A DNA stretch of 64,000 bases from Apostichopus japonicus (Eukaryota; Echinodermata; Holothuroidea; Aspidochirotida; Stichopodidae), in contig NC_092574.1 of assembly GCF_037975245.1 (NCBI RefSeq), positions 17,461,213 through 17,525,212 on the forward strand. The letters run 5' to 3'. The first letter of the stretch is position 1. The number at the start of each line of letters is the position of its first letter. The notes beneath the pieces are model-generated. The model saw only the letters and a program-made list of their open reading frames with translations. It was not told where the DNA came from and did no database searches. Shown one piece after another: positions 24,301 through 34,312 of the stretch. The position numbers were made by a program, and so were the translations under genes.

Positions 24301-25685
24301 TACTGACGGGTGGGGGGTCGCTGGCCCCCTCACCCCAGAAGCGGTGCTGTGGGAGGTGTGCACTATACATGGCCTAAACTGAAAGCATCCAGAGATTCAG
24401 AACAGATGGCAGATGAATAACTCTTGGTCAAGGATTGAGTGATCAGTGCCTATAAAATACACCACCCACTCCCCATTAGTCAAGGTTTAATATCCTGATA
24501 CGCTGAAAATGGATATTTCTATGCTCTTCAGACGAGAAAAATTAATTTTGATATTGTTGTAGATCATTTAAGTTACACTACCATCAGTCCAAGTTGTATT
24601 CCTATACCACTTTATCTAAATTGCAAAATGACTCTTTACACATCTATGTATCATCAACTGAAACTGCTGGACTATGTAGTCTAACACACAGTCCGTTCCT
24701 CAGATTCAAAAGTTCTGCTTTTTTTTAATAAAAAGTTAAATGAACATGTTTTTGATTGTGTTTTTCAAATTTATAAAACAAAGTAATATTAACAATGAGC
24801 ATACACTAAAGTGCTGGGGTCATCACCAATTAAGGGATTAAAGGAGCAATCCAGCATATATTTTAAAGCTGGATATCTTGAAACATGAATAGCTATGGTA
24901 TGGATACATTATCAGCACCTCCCATTTTCATTCTTATTGAAGTATGATTTCATAACCAGCACCAGAGAGAAAACATTGGTTGGAGCAATTGGTCAGACAA
25001 AATCAAATAATTACTAGGCCTAGACTGAGCCATGTACAGGGTAGTCCAATAGGATGCTGAAGCCTAAGCACCTAAATAATATCCAATGAGGGCAAAGATG
25101 GCAGTCCGCCTAGATCTGTAAATCCATGCCCTAGATCTTTGTGGCCTTTCATGCCATAGGATCATGTGCACCTAGGTAATGAAATCAAAATGAATATGTA
25201 GTCTCAGTGATTACAGTTACCTGATGAGTCCATAGATGGCATACTGTACATATGGGCATCTGGTGGAGGCTGACCTGGTTGAGGGGCATAATTCGCAAGG
25301 CCTGTGCCCACAGATTGCGAACGCTGTTAGGATTAACAGGATGGAAAGAACACGAAACACTGACATAAATTATTTTACATTTTAAAGTATAAATGAAGTG
25401 AATCACTGACAAGCAGTACTTGTTTATTAATGGTCTAAATACATGATGAGGAGGACGAGTGAGAATGAGACTCTTCTGATGTCACACAGGGAACCTTAGA
25501 AAATAGCCAGAGCTTCTAAAGTCATAGAGAAACACAAGCTTGAGTGAAGTGGCATTCTTACTTTAAAGTGTTACAATTTTTTACCTGCATTAGAGTCTGC
25601 AGTTTGCTGGTTGGAGGCCCAAAGCTGTCACTATCGAATGGAGCAGTAAAGAAGTGCTCTGGAGCCATGTGTGGGTCCGCCATTA
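15204..25685 (-). CDS. PAN3: PAN3, pseudokinase subunit of the PAN2-PAN3 deadenylase
   Basis: PAN3 recruits the PAN2 nuclease to poly(A)-bound PABP and starts cytoplasmic mRNA deadenylation. Exons, 5' to 3': 25585-25685, 25221-25323, 24025-24092, 22175-22415, 21629-21849, 20927-21089, 20499-20657, 19908-20024, 19275-19436, 18524-18768, 17459-17598, 16548-16742, 16051-16189, 15204-15365. All junctions are GT-AG and all phases agree, giving about 738 codons. Order of parts: a low-complexity Ser/Pro/Gln N-terminus with a PAM2-like motif ([10 protein letters not shown]), a pseudokinase domain with [12 protein letters not shown] in place of the HRD loop, then coiled-coil and C-terminal knob ([15 protein letters not shown]). 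The CCCH zinc finger of long animal isoforms was not found. An extra 5' exon is likely at 26774. Confidence 0.93.
16051..16189 (-). CDS. PAN3: PAN3 exon, C-terminal knob
   Basis: 139 nt. One base completes the Glu codon split across the intron; 46 codons follow with [20 protein letters not shown] and [10 protein letters not shown], nearly identical to vertebrate PAN3. The donor is GTACAG. Confidence 0.95.
16548..16742 (-). CDS. PAN3: PAN3 exon, coiled-coil and knob start
   Basis: 195 nt encoding [17 protein letters not shown], then [14 protein letters not shown], then the helix ending [14 protein letters not shown]. This is the end of the pseudokinase C-lobe and the dimerising coiled coil. 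Confidence 0.95.
17459..17598 (-). CDS. PAN3: PAN3 exon, pseudokinase C-lobe
   Basis: 140 nt encoding [18 protein letters not shown] and a helix ending YSSDLKNLI. It matches the C-lobe region that follows the degenerate activation segment in PAN3. Confidence 0.94.
18524..18768 (-). CDS. PAN3: PAN3 exon, degenerate catalytic loop
   Basis: 245 nt. It contains [20 protein letters not shown], then [12 protein letters not shown] where a kinase would have HRDLKxxN, and [13 protein letters not shown] where it would have DFG. The absence of both motifs confirms a pseudokinase rather than an active kinase. Confidence 0.95.
18886..19060 (+). mobile_element. tRNA-derived SINE in a PAN3 intron
   Basis: The 5' part resembles a Leu/Ser-type tRNA. 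A pol III A-box-like stretch reads GGTCGTTGAGTGGATAAAGG, and a B box reads GGTTTGAGCCC. An unrelated body and an AATAAATCC-type tail follow. It lies antisense in the intron between the exons at 18524 and 19275. Confidence 0.65.
19275..19436 (-). CDS. PAN3: PAN3 exon, N-lobe end with Gly/Ala-rich insertion
   Basis: 162 nt. [17 protein letters not shown] matches animal PAN3. After it comes a Gly/Ala/Gln-rich run ([15 protein letters not shown]) where vertebrate PAN3 has a charged KRKWGQHEG-type loop. The phase connects correctly on both sides. Confidence 0.92.
19908..20024 (-). CDS. PAN3: PAN3 exon, [19 protein letters not shown]
   Basis: 117 nt encoding the helix and strand of the pseudokinase N-lobe, ending STKAFGEH. 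The acceptor is TCTCTGTAG and the donor GTAAGT. Confidence 0.94.
20499..20657 (-). CDS. PAN3: PAN3 exon, start of the pseudokinase domain
   Basis: 159 nt encoding [16 protein letters not shown], then [19 protein letters not shown] and CLRRIHG. This is the N-lobe of the pseudokinase, where the glycine-rich loop is not conserved. Confidence 0.95.
20927..21089 (-). CDS. PAN3: PAN3 exon, VFPNYHVYP to ASKYP
   Basis: 163 nt. [20 protein letters not shown] and PSFFASDD followed by [12 protein letters not shown] align with the linker helix that precedes the PAN3 pseudokinase. Confidence 0.93.
21629..21849 (-). CDS. PAN3: PAN3 exon, low-complexity linker with polyQ
   Basis: 221 nt encoding Ser/Pro-rich sequence ([17 protein letters not shown]), a run of six glutamines, and the conserved GGTTYF motif near its end. 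This is a disordered linker. Confidence 0.9.
22175..22415 (-). CDS. PAN3: PAN3 exon with PAM2-like PABP-binding motif
   Basis: 241 nt of Ser/Thr/Pro-rich sequence. The run [13 protein letters not shown] fits the PAM2 pattern (L.P.A.EF.P), by which PAN3 binds the MLLE domain of poly(A)-binding protein. The usual alanine is Val-Pro here. Confidence 0.88.
22676..22780. repeat. 41-bp tandem repeat, about 2.5 copies
   Basis: The unit begins GAAGGTATTATTTAACATGT and contains CTGAAGATTTGTCATCC. Two perfect copies and a partial one lie in the PAN3 intron upstream of the PAM2 exon. Confidence 0.8.
22983..23202. repeat. 55-bp unit repeated four times
   Basis: Four nearly perfect head-to-tail copies of a 55-bp unit beginning TGCAACAGGTTCACTGGTTG lie inside the LINE relic. 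The unit encodes the segment around the HWL motif, so part of the reverse-transcriptase tail was amplified after insertion or during decay. Confidence 0.9.
23221..23435. repeat. 71-72-bp unit repeated three times
   Basis: Three imperfect copies starting at 23221, 23293 and 23364 (TAATGACATGGGACCTTGCT at the start of the first). They follow directly on the 55-bp array and represent the next segment of the same reverse-transcriptase tail. Their greater divergence implies an earlier expansion. Confidence 0.85.
24025..24092 (-). CDS. PAN3: PAN3 small exon, [15 protein letters not shown]
   Basis: 68 nt between TAATTTCAG and GTAAGT, 22 codons. The sequence is low in conservation, but the phase agrees with both neighbours and the splice sites are good. 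Confidence 0.8.
25221..25323 (-). CDS. PAN3: PAN3 exon, RSQSVGTG and Pro/Met-rich linker
   Basis: 103 nt. It begins RSQS directly after LMQ of the previous exon, as vertebrate PAN3 has an LMQ-R junction. The rest is Pro/Tyr/Met/Ser-rich disordered linker. Confidence 0.85.
25585..25685 (-). CDS. PAN3: PAN3 exon, [12 protein letters not shown] to KLQTLMQ
   Basis: 101 nt with 33 codons after a split codon. Spacing of [13 protein letters not shown] and LMQ follows the vertebrate pattern YFSTSF / GFGSP / LMQ. The first ATG at 25681-25683 could start a short isoform, but the acceptor just before it (CCACAG) and a good upstream exon make an internal exon more likely. Confidence 0.85.
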
Positions 25686-26089
25686 CTGTGGAAAGAAGTA
25701 CCCATTGATGATGGTCAGTGATGTACAGTAAATACATGTACACAAGAAATAACAGTAGTTACAGACTACAGCAGACTATAGCCGTCTACAGTCCGAGTAA
25801 AATGTACCCAGTTATCCCTCTGAAGTAAGAGCGTTAACGAGCAAGTGTCACATACACACACCCATACACACGTCATCACCATCGCATTGATTCATTCAAC
25901 CTTTCGGATATGAATAAAAAATGGTCTAGGTACACTGTAATAATTGAATTTCAACACATCAGTTTGCATACACATATTAAAAGATATTTGCATTAAAGCT
26001 TTAATTCCTGCCAAGTGTACCATAACAAATGTCTGTTCAAGCAGTTTAACAAATACCATATCCATTCATGACGTAAGACATGCATTTAT

Positions 26090-26129
26090 TGCGGCGGGGG
26101 GGGGGGGGGGTGGGGAGGGGTGGTGTCAG
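26090..26129. repeat. Long G-run
   Basis: A run of about eighteen G bases followed by TGGGGAGGGG in the first PAN3 intron. It could form a G-quadruplex on the + strand; many shorter G/C-runs occur across the window. Confidence 0.7.
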
Positions 26130-26773
26130 CTGATAATCTAATAGAATATGTTCAAGAAATGTAATAATTCTCAAAATATCATACCACCCCTAGATTCTCA
26201 AAAAAATTGCAGTTAGCCATAATGTGACATAACAACACTTAGATATTCTCTGAAAGGAACAGGCCTTTACATTATTTTAGAACCTTTGAACAGAATTCTC
26301 ATATGGAACATGTTCTTCCATGTACATATTTCGTCAAGAGTTAGTACATACTACCTACACTAACATTTAAAGGGAGGGGTGGCACTTAGGAGTCTCTCAT
26401 TGATCTGTGGGTCCTTTGTTTCAAGGATGGTCAACAGCCAAATTATACAATACTTTATCAAGAAATGAGTATTTTGTCTTAAAAAAAAAACCAATGTCAA
26501 AATCATGGGAGGTTATCTTATTATTCAGCAAATAACATCTGGCGACATTTCCGGGGAGGGTACATAAAACTTGGGGACCATTCCTGGAAAAGGACATCTT
26601 AACTTACATGCTGTCACTAAAAGTACACTTTATTTGGTGGGCTTTTCACTACCAGTATCACCGTGACTTTGGGAGTAGCCCAGGGCCTGTATAATACTAC
26701 CTATTTCAAGGAAAACACTTATCACTTGACATAAATCTAATGAACAATCTATTAAACAAGAACACAAACTTAC

Positions 26774-26804
26774 AATCCATGGCTGCAATATTTTGACTGA
26801 ACAT
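26774..26804 (-). CDS. PAN3: Likely 5' coding exon of PAN3 (start uncertain)
   Basis: On the - strand the frame ATG TTC AGT ... GCC ATG GAT T runs into a good donor GTAAGT at 26773. Its final T pairs in phase with the TA that begins the exon at 25685, giving NIAAMD then LMADPHM, which fits vertebrate PAN3 (IPGMDG...). Two in-frame ATGs exist, at 26804 and at 26780; the second has a strong Kozak context (GCAGCCATGG). The frame stays open upstream, so the exon could be longer and the ATGs internal. Confidence 0.5.
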
Positions 26805-26831
26805 ATTGTGAATGTGATGGATCTCAGCACT

Positions 26832-28260
26832 GACTTTTCCTTTTACAACAGACTTTCAAATATTGTAAGAGAAAAAATAAGGCTTATGCTAAGCAGTGTC
26901 CTGTACAAGAGGCTCGTAACGAGCCCAAACAGTCTTCGTTCCGATGAGCAAGGGACAGTTGTAGACCATATGCGATTTACAAGGTACTGTATGTAGCACT
27001 TATCTGATAGAACTTTTCTTCCTCTACTCATCTAGCCTATGCCTACAACTTGTATTAAGGCCCAAACTTAAAATTGATTTGTGGAGCTTGCGATGATCAG
27101 CATTAAAATTTCGATTCAACAACTTATTTAACATTAGACACTTTGTTATCTTGTCTTATGTCATGATGATTCACGTCTGCGAACGTTTCTATCTGTATTC
27201 GAGTCATTTCGGCTAGTAACACTCAGAGAGCAAAATTTGTGTGAAGTCATTTCGATAGGATACGAAGCCTAACCCCCGTATGGTTACAACGGAATTGTCA
27301 GTCTTTTGGGGTTCAACACATTTTTTAATTGTAATATCCAAATTTAAAAACCCTCGATAATTTGCAGATTTTCCTGGTCGAAAATATTTACAAACGAAAT
27401 TATCCTTGAAACATCGTGCTTCAACTGGGGAAGAAATATATTCATTCCGGTACAGTGGGCTGGTTGTAGTAGTTCTGTGTACTGTATTAACTATTATCAC
27501 TAGGCCTAGTATAGTAGTGCTAGCTACTATGGGTAATTTCTCCGGCGCAGTGTATGCCAAGAGTCTCACGCTCTTTCGGTGAATGTACGTATTCTGTAGG
27601 GTGATCAGTCTTCTGTGAAATTGTATTACAAAATACCTACCACATACAGGCCTCAATATCTGTTGTTGCCAAATACCGAAATTTAGAAATGCCGTTTGCT
27701 ACTTTATTTTTCGCTGGATTCTGTGTAACAATACGTTCATCATTTTACAATGCAAATCGATATAGTAATTTATTAAATATCAATCGTTTAGAGTATTAGT
27801 CTGTAAACACAACATTTTTATAGTGGTGAAAATCCTTTCAACACCGGAAGTTAATCAAAACTGCTAACATACTGCATAGAATAGACGGTGAAGCACCCGA
27901 GTTTGAACCGTGATACCACCGAAATTATACATTTCTGTGCACGATACAGCCAGTTTATAACTATTAACAGGACTAGACGGCGATTGAATAATGCTGCAAA
28001 ATGTATTTAATATTAAACTTGAACTTGAGTCAGTCTCAGTGCTTTGGTTGCAATTGAATATATAATTAGATAGCCTGTTAGACTTGAAGGCCGTCTGCTC
28101 TGAAAACTGAGAATTTTCAGCTCTTCCTTGCACGAAGCCACCTTCCCCCACTCAAAAAATAGGACAAATGGATAACCATTGGGCAAGATTAGATCCAGTT
28201 ATAGCTGCCCATCAAGGAGAAAAGAGAAAGACTGGCTGATAAGAGAGCAACAATGTAAAA
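26832..28260. other. PAN3 upstream region, no gene assigned
   Basis: This probably holds the PAN3 promoter or more 5' exons. I looked for the CCCH zinc-finger exon of long PAN3 isoforms and did not find one. A 147-codon reverse frame at 27213-27656 has no clear domain. Confidence 0.4.
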
Positions 28261-28261
28261 C

Positions 28262-28640
28262 AAGGGCGTAGAAACCGGGGGGCTGGGGGCGCCAGCCACC
28301 CCCAGTGAAAATTATGGGGGGGGGGGCGGAAGTATCATTCCAAAATTCATTCAAAATCATTTGCAAAATTATTTACAAAATGGAGTGGGTGTTGAAGTGT
28401 GCTATATTGCACCAAATTGCATCTGAGGCCACCAGGAAATGCAAAAAAAATCCAGGAGGAGGGGGACACCCAAGGGCGGCGGAAGCACTTTTAATCTGGG
28501 GGGGGGCACCGACATCAAAGGGCACTTTGCAGAAATTCGAAAAATATGCATACTTGCACTGCAATATCCAATGTGCAAATTGGGAAACAAGGAACAAGTT
28601 TTCTTTTGAGACAAAATGAGGTGAAATCATGCTAGTTGCT
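28262..28640. mobile_element. Degenerate relatives of the hAT-like MITE family
   Basis: The left edge CAAGGGCGTAGAAACCGGGGG resembles the CAGGGGCGTAGCCAGG terminus seen elsewhere, followed by a G-run. A second edge-like motif (AGGGCGGCGGAAGCAC) lies near 28472. The right ends are not clear, so this may be a composite of fragments. Confidence 0.35.
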
Positions 28641-28744
28641 AATGTAGGAATCTTCCGAATTAGAGTTTATTTCTTGTTCATATCTTAACAAATTTTTCCA
28701 TTCGAAATAGCTTTGAGTTTGACCCACAGAAATTCATTAAAGGT

Positions 28745-29106
28745 CAGGGGCGTAGCCAGGATTTGCAAAGTTGTATGCACGACTATCTGAGCGGAGCGCC
28801 ACCATCGGTTGGCGCGGAGCGTACAAGAAAATTTTTGGTTTTACAAACCCCTCAGATGGCCGGAAACGGCCCTTTCCGAGTGTTCATTCTGGTTCTCTGG
28901 CCTCTTGCTAACTTGAGACACCTCAATTTTTATGTAGAAAAAGTGCACATTTTTAACTTGAGGAAAAGTAGGGGACACGTGCCCCCTGTGCCCCCCGGTT
29001 CCGCCGCCCTTGGGGACACCCCTCCCCTTAGACCCATCCCCCGGGCCGGCCATCAGTCTTCAGCCCCCCCCCCCCCCCCACTTAAAAGTACCTTCCTACG
29101 CCACTG
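28745..29106 (-). mobile_element. hAT-like MITE, copy 1
   Basis: It starts CAGGGGCGTAGCCAGG and ends CCTACGCCACTG, an inverted repeat. Internally it carries, in reverse orientation, the family block AGCGGAGCGCCACCATCGGT and TACAAGAAAATTTTTGG. No clear 8-bp target duplication remains. Confidence 0.65.
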
Positions 29107-29696
29107 ATGTAAAATACGGTAGATATATAATTGTGAGACTGTGTTCAAATCATGCAAGGCACCTTCTATACTGACAGTATTGTACGTGGTACTCAATACT
29201 TGCCCTCGAGTGTTAAAGTGCTCGTAATTCAGCACTCGTACTCGTTACATAGCCTACTTTACTTGCTAGCCTGCTCAACCAGGACGAGTTCTTCACTATT
29301 ACTTAACAGTTATTTAATACTGACGTAGGCCTACCCCGGATCCTTTTGCATCATAGTATTACTCTGTAATACTCACGCGTCTCTTCACCCGCCGTGTATA
29401 ATACACAGGCCTATACCTCATTTATATACCACTTATACTTTGATAGGTATACATTATATAGCGATGTATGTTGCAGTGATGTATGTATTGCTAACATATA
29501 TGGAATTAGTATCGTGAGTGCAGTATTAATATATTGTTTTAGTAGAGCCGTATCATAGGGACATTATGATTTAGAGTATTAATATGTTCTTACTTTAGCG
29601 AGCAATAACAAGGTTCCAGTAATCTCTGTACATTAGTGCAAAATCGAACAACTTAGAGGGGTATCTACAAAACTAAGATCTAAGACCTAATTAAGA

Positions 29697-29880
29697 ACCA
29701 CTGCAAAACTAAGACCCCACCAACTGCAAAACTAAGTCCCTACTGCAAAACTAAGACCCCACCAACTGCAAAACTAAGACGCTATACTGCAAAACTGAGA
29801 CCCTAACGACTGCAAAACTAAGACCGTGACTGCAAAACTAAGACCCTACCAACTGCAAAACTAAGACCTCAACTTCTGTA
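29697..29880. repeat. ACTGCAAAACTAAGACC minisatellite, about eight units
   Basis: Units of about 17-24 bp share ACTGCAAAACTAAGACC, with variable spacers such as CCACCA and CTATACT. The spacers differ in length and look like decayed repeat, not CRISPR spacers. Confidence 0.8.
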
Positions 29881-29884
29881 GGCC

Positions 29885-30641
29885 TACAGCAATTGTTAGG
29901 ACTATATATTACTTCCAAATCCTTCTCATCTCAAAGTGCAACGAAAGTGTCATAATGATCAATGGAGGCTGTGTGGCAGTATGCCCAATACAATTATTAA
30001 TCCTGAAATTGATATTTTCATAGAGGTCTATGTATGGGGATGCGCTAGACACTTTCCCTCACACTAAATTGAGCTGTTTTGTCAATGGCTACGTTAGAAA
30101 TTTAAAAAGATTTAAATGTAGTCAGTATAGACTCCAAATTATAGCACGGTTTAATGATGATAGATAATGGAATCATAGGTCATGCAAGCAGAGGGTTAAC
30201 TGGGGGTAACCATGGAAACTAATAATTCCTTTGATAATTAATACATGAATAGAGGGGAGACTTGCACTGATCACATGCTCGCAGATCCTGGTGGGGACAG
30301 CGGGACGCGTCCCCACCAACTTTTTTAGTGGTGGGAACATGATATAGCGTGTCCCCACCAGTTTTGACCAAACGCTGCATTTCAAATTCCCCTGTATTGA
30401 ACTTTGGCGCAGTTTGATCCAGCATTGTGCAAATGACATGCACGCAGTTTATTATATTTTTCCACAGTTGTTAAATTTAGGACGGAAATCGCATTGGGGC
30501 AGTCTATAATTATTTTCTGGGAGAGGACCCCAGACCCATCGTATACAAAAGTCTACTTGGATTATTTTGTCCCCTGATTTTGTTTCTGCAGACGCTCATA
30601 TATTTCCCCAAATTATATTTCTAAGCTATGAGATTTTAAAC
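29885..30641. other. Spacer, no gene recognised
   Basis: AT-rich spacer. A palindrome-like repeat of GTCCCCACCA.. occurs around 30290-30365 (three near copies of GTGGGGAC or its complement). No coding evidence. Confidence 0.4.
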
Positions 30642-31010
30642 TTAAAAGCATTGAAGACTCGCCCTAAACCGCGTGCGGCCATCTGAAAAAGTTGACTTTC
30701 TGTTGCTGGCAAGGGACGTTTTGTTCTTGTCGCTACAAACTGCAGATATTAATGATACGTGATACCTTGTTATCTATAGCTGGACCTGAGATGGCCATCG
30801 CTGTATCGTTTATACACTGTGTTGTGGGTATTGACCGCAGCGGTATGTACTGACTGTACACTATAGTGTCTAATTACCGACGGTAGCAAGCTATGTCTGT
30901 ATTTTCTGGGATCGATGGTGGTGTCTAACACTTCTGTTACACCTCATTCGAAACTAGGTCAGATTACCGGCATTAGACTCTTTTTTTTGCGCGAGTCTTC
31001 ACACCCTTGA
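30642..31010 (+). mobile_element. TTAA-flanked MITE, family A, copy 2
   Basis: It begins TTAAAAGCATTGAAGACTCG and ends GCGAGTCTTCACACCCTTGA. The right TTAA has decayed to TGAA. It shares the body with the copies at 1354, 32374 and 63354. Confidence 0.78.
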
Positions 31011-32373
31011 AACTCAAAGTTTTTCGTTCTTGATTGAACCATAGCAGTGCATAGTGTGTGAGTGGGGAGCGGGGGGGGGGGCTTTGTCCTTGACTTCTTG
31101 GTTATTAATTACATATCATGTATTCATAAAGTAAACCTATAATCGTTCATTTGAGCTGGGCAGTTTTAATGTTACCCAACTGTTACCCACCCACATGTAT
31201 TAAATAACCGGTTTTAAGTTGTTGAATGACACTCTAGACCTAAAGAACCTCATCGATAGTCAATAGAACTGAAAACTATAGAGAGAGCCTTGGTAAGTTT
31301 AGCAAATCAATATGTATCACTGGTAAATTGAACAACAGCAAGTACAAAACATGTATGACATGCTTTGATTACAAATGATTTATAACAAAAAGTAATTAGG
31401 ATGTTCAGTAATGAACATGCACGTTCACCACTGAACTGCATGGTGAGCATGTGCACGTATATAGAGGCCCAGTGTGATTTGACAAGGGTGGAGGGGGGGG
31501 GGGAGAGTTGTACGGAAATATATTGCTCATTATGGTGGGGGAGTGGATGCATTTCTTACGTATATTGTTAACACAAAAGTATGTGCTTGGGATTTAGTTT
31601 TATTCTCTTGCACAAAAGGTAGATTTTACATAGTTCAATCATTAAATGCCATGAGACTTTGTATCACAATGAAATGTTTCATGTGTTGTAATTAATAGTC
31701 TTACAAATATTAGAAATGCCAAATTCTTAAACAACTTCAGTGATAATACATTGTAACTGACGTTTCCTATAAAAGTAAAATAATGTAAAATGTAGGACAA
31801 GGTGCAGTAGAATAGTAGATAATATGTGAACTTTTCGCTCGATTTTGGAGAAGGTCAAAAGGTTATTTAAGGTCAGCAAATGTTCAACCTTGCAAACACA
31901 ATATCATCTCAAGGTATAGGTAACTACAGGGTATCTTATATTTGGCTTTTGACTTCCTCATAATGAGTACAACAAATGAGTATAAGGGCTCTATGGTATT
32001 TGGGTAGAAGTCAAAGGTAATTTGGAGAAAGTAATGTTGAAAATGTGAAAATCTCAAAAAACTATAAAAGAAGGGCGTAGAAATGTTATTACAAAATATT
32101 ATTGTAAATCGTTTATATAACATTTTGTAGAAATCATATTCAAACATGAAAACGTTTTAATAACATTTTCCTAACATTTGATATAACATATTTTCCACAA
32201 ATGTTGTGAAAATGTTCTGAAAACGTTCAGAGGAAGGCATTGACAAAGCTTAAATTTATAAAATTGAAAATATGAAGCAATTTCAATTCAACACAGCTAC
32301 CTGAAGGGTAAAGCCTTTCATTTGATCAAAATATCGCTGATTTTGTTCAGAATGTCATACCGGTCCTTATGCA
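31011..32373. other. Spacer between two family A MITEs
   Basis: Contains G-runs near 31071 and 31493. Around 32090-32230 there are several copies of AACATTTT/AAAACGTT-like words, possibly an old repeat. No gene seen. Confidence 0.4.
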
Positions 32374-32732
32374 TTAAAGGCATTGAAGAATCGCCCCAAA
32401 ACTGCGTGCCGCCCTCTGAAAAAAGTTAACTTTCAGTTGCTTGCAAGTGATTTTTTTTTCTTGTCGCTACAAAATGCAGACAGTAATGAAACGTGATACT
32501 TTTATCTGGACCTGAGATGTCCATCGCTGCTATGTACACTGTGTTGTGGGTATTGACCGTAGCTGCCATGTACTGACTGTGCACTAGTGTCTAATTACCG
32601 ACGGTAGCAAGCTGTGTGTGTATTTTCTGGGATCGATGGTGGTGTCTAATACTTCTGTTACACCTCATTCGAAACTAGGTCAGATTACCGGCATGAGACG
32701 TTTCTTTGTGCGCGAGTCTTCACACCCTTTAA
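32374..32732 (+). mobile_element. TTAA-flanked MITE, family A, copy 3
   Basis: The best preserved ends of the family: TTAAAGGCATTGAAGAATCG on the left and GCGAGTCTTCACACCCTTTA on the right, with TTAA intact at both edges. It is in the same orientation as copy 2, about 1.4 kb downstream of it. Confidence 0.8.
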
Positions 32733-33189
32733 ACCTGTAGTACACAGGTTGCGCATCGCAACCGCGGCACGCCTGTTTCCAGACGGATAGGGCCATCTTC
32801 CTTCACTCTGCCTATTCTAGCCAAATGATAGCATAACAACTAATGGTGTTTTCGCCTAGTCTGTATCTTTCCCCCTCTCCGCATTCTTATAATGCAACCC
32901 GGAAGAGCCGAGAAACGGGACCGCTTAATACATTGTTCAGCAAACGCTACCTACGTTCCTTTTGGCGTTCCATACTATGCACCGTGCACAAAAATGCCAG
33001 GGGTCTAAAGATTGCGCAATGTGATATTATTAGCGGATTTGGTACAAGGCTTATTCTATGTATAGCTTTGCTAACCCCAAAACACTGACAGCTCTCCTAC
33101 ATTGTATTGGACTCTTAGTCATGCGATATTTATTAGCGGCACGGCTCAGGATATTGTTAACAACGGACCAAAAGGTTTGCAGAATAACA
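32733..33189. promoter_or_regulatory. Probable NAXD upstream region
   Basis: Locally more GC-rich than its surroundings (for example GCGCATCGCAACCGCGGCACG near 32752). This fits a promoter just before the NAXD first exon. No TATA box or defined site is claimed. Confidence 0.3.
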
Positions 33190-33196
33190 ATGTCAG
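33190..33196 (+). CDS. NAXD: Possible first coding exon of NAXD
   Basis: ATG TCA G followed by GTAATA. The single G would pair in phase with the AT at 34122 to give MSDFSTSG. The donor is weak at position +5 and the exon is tiny, so this is a candidate only. If right, the protein has no N-terminal targeting peptide. Confidence 0.3.
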
Positions 33197-33754
33197 GTAA
33201 TATTTGAAACCAAAGTCACGACATTTTTTACCTAATGGCTTGCTTCGCGACTGTGTCTCTTACTTCAATTTCTATGGTCTCTATCAAATAGGCTTAGGCC
33301 TAGCCAGCTACTAAACTAGTTCGTAGTTGTATCATGTTTGTTACTGTTACTACTGTTAGCTTAGGTTATACCAAGCACAGCCGTCAATAATGTCGGCTTA
33401 CCATTACTATAGTAAGTCCTCAATAGTTTAGATGACCTTAAGTTTATTAATTAGGTTAAAAGGACGATATTCGGGTTGATTCATCGAAAAAATACTTTCA
33501 CAAGTTCGTAATGGTCAACATGGTCGATGGTTGTGGCCATCCCAATATTAACCATTTCTTTTGTGTTGACATACCAGCTAAACTGTAATTCTTTGCATAT
33601 TGTGTAACCATGGATCGCAACCCAGGCCATTTACATTAGATATAACACAGAGAATATTAGGGAAGAGATTTCAAGAGCAATCCAGGTTTTTGTGTACCTT
33701 CTGACAGACACTTCCAACACAACAATGTTTAGCTTCGCTACCAACTAAACGCTA

Positions 33755-33830
33755 GATTAGAATAGTTCAATTGGTAGAGCACAGGACTTATGTTAGGTTG
33801 CTGAACAGCCGAAGGTTTTGTATTTTCAAA
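33755..33830 (+). mobile_element. tRNA-like relic (SINE head) in the NAXD first intron
   Basis: TAGTTCAATTGGTAGAGCAC is a near-perfect tRNA D-arm/A-box sequence. The expected B box about 35-40 bases later is only weakly present (AAGGTTTTGTATT). A decayed tRNA pseudogene or SINE is more likely than a working tRNA. Confidence 0.5.
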
Positions 33831-34121
33831 AATTTGTTATAATCTTCCAGTCAGTTTTACTTTCTTCGTTTATGTATATTTAGACAACAGTTTTTTGAAG
33901 AAAAAAAAAAAACTATTGGAGGTGTTATCCTTCGGTGGCACATTGATCATGATAGTTTGATTCATCTGTTACCTTGCGTTTAGTTTTATGCTCCCTCTAT
34001 CCCACCTCTCCCTTCTCCCTCACCTCCCCCACACCTCACTTCCTCTCCCTTTCTATCCCCAATCCTCAAAAATCCTTTGTATTAAATAATAGCCACTGCA
34101 TTGGAAACTGTTAAATTTCAG

Positions 34122-34312
34122 ATTTTTCAACTTCTGGTAGTACAATTACCAACAGTTCTCATGGAAATGAACTGTTGGCCATGATCAGAAATATAGTCCC
34201 TCCTCTGACATATGACAAGCACAAAGGACAAGATGGAAGGATTGCTGTGATAGGAGGATGTAAAGAATATACTGGAGCACCTTACTTTGCAGCAATGTCA
34301 GCTTACAGAGTG
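34122..34312 (+). CDS. NAXD: NAXD exon, [13 protein letters not shown]
   Basis: 191 nt after the acceptor TTTCAG. It encodes a Ser/Thr-rich start, then [20 protein letters not shown] and [16 protein letters not shown]. The donor is GTGAGT. Confidence 0.93.

Noticed and set aside
27213-27656. 147-codon reverse frame upstream of PAN3, considered as the missing zinc-finger exon
   Set aside because: It has VCKYFRPGK but lacks the other Cys/His of a CCCH finger and does not match known PAN3 N-termini.
29697-29880. Regular short repeats with short spacers, superficially CRISPR-like
   Set aside because: The spacers are short, unequal and themselves related, and the setting is an animal genome. It is a decayed minisatellite.
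33755-33830. Functional tRNA gene
   Set aside because: The A-box half is good, but the B box and the acceptor-stem pairing are not; a SINE head or pseudogene is more likely.
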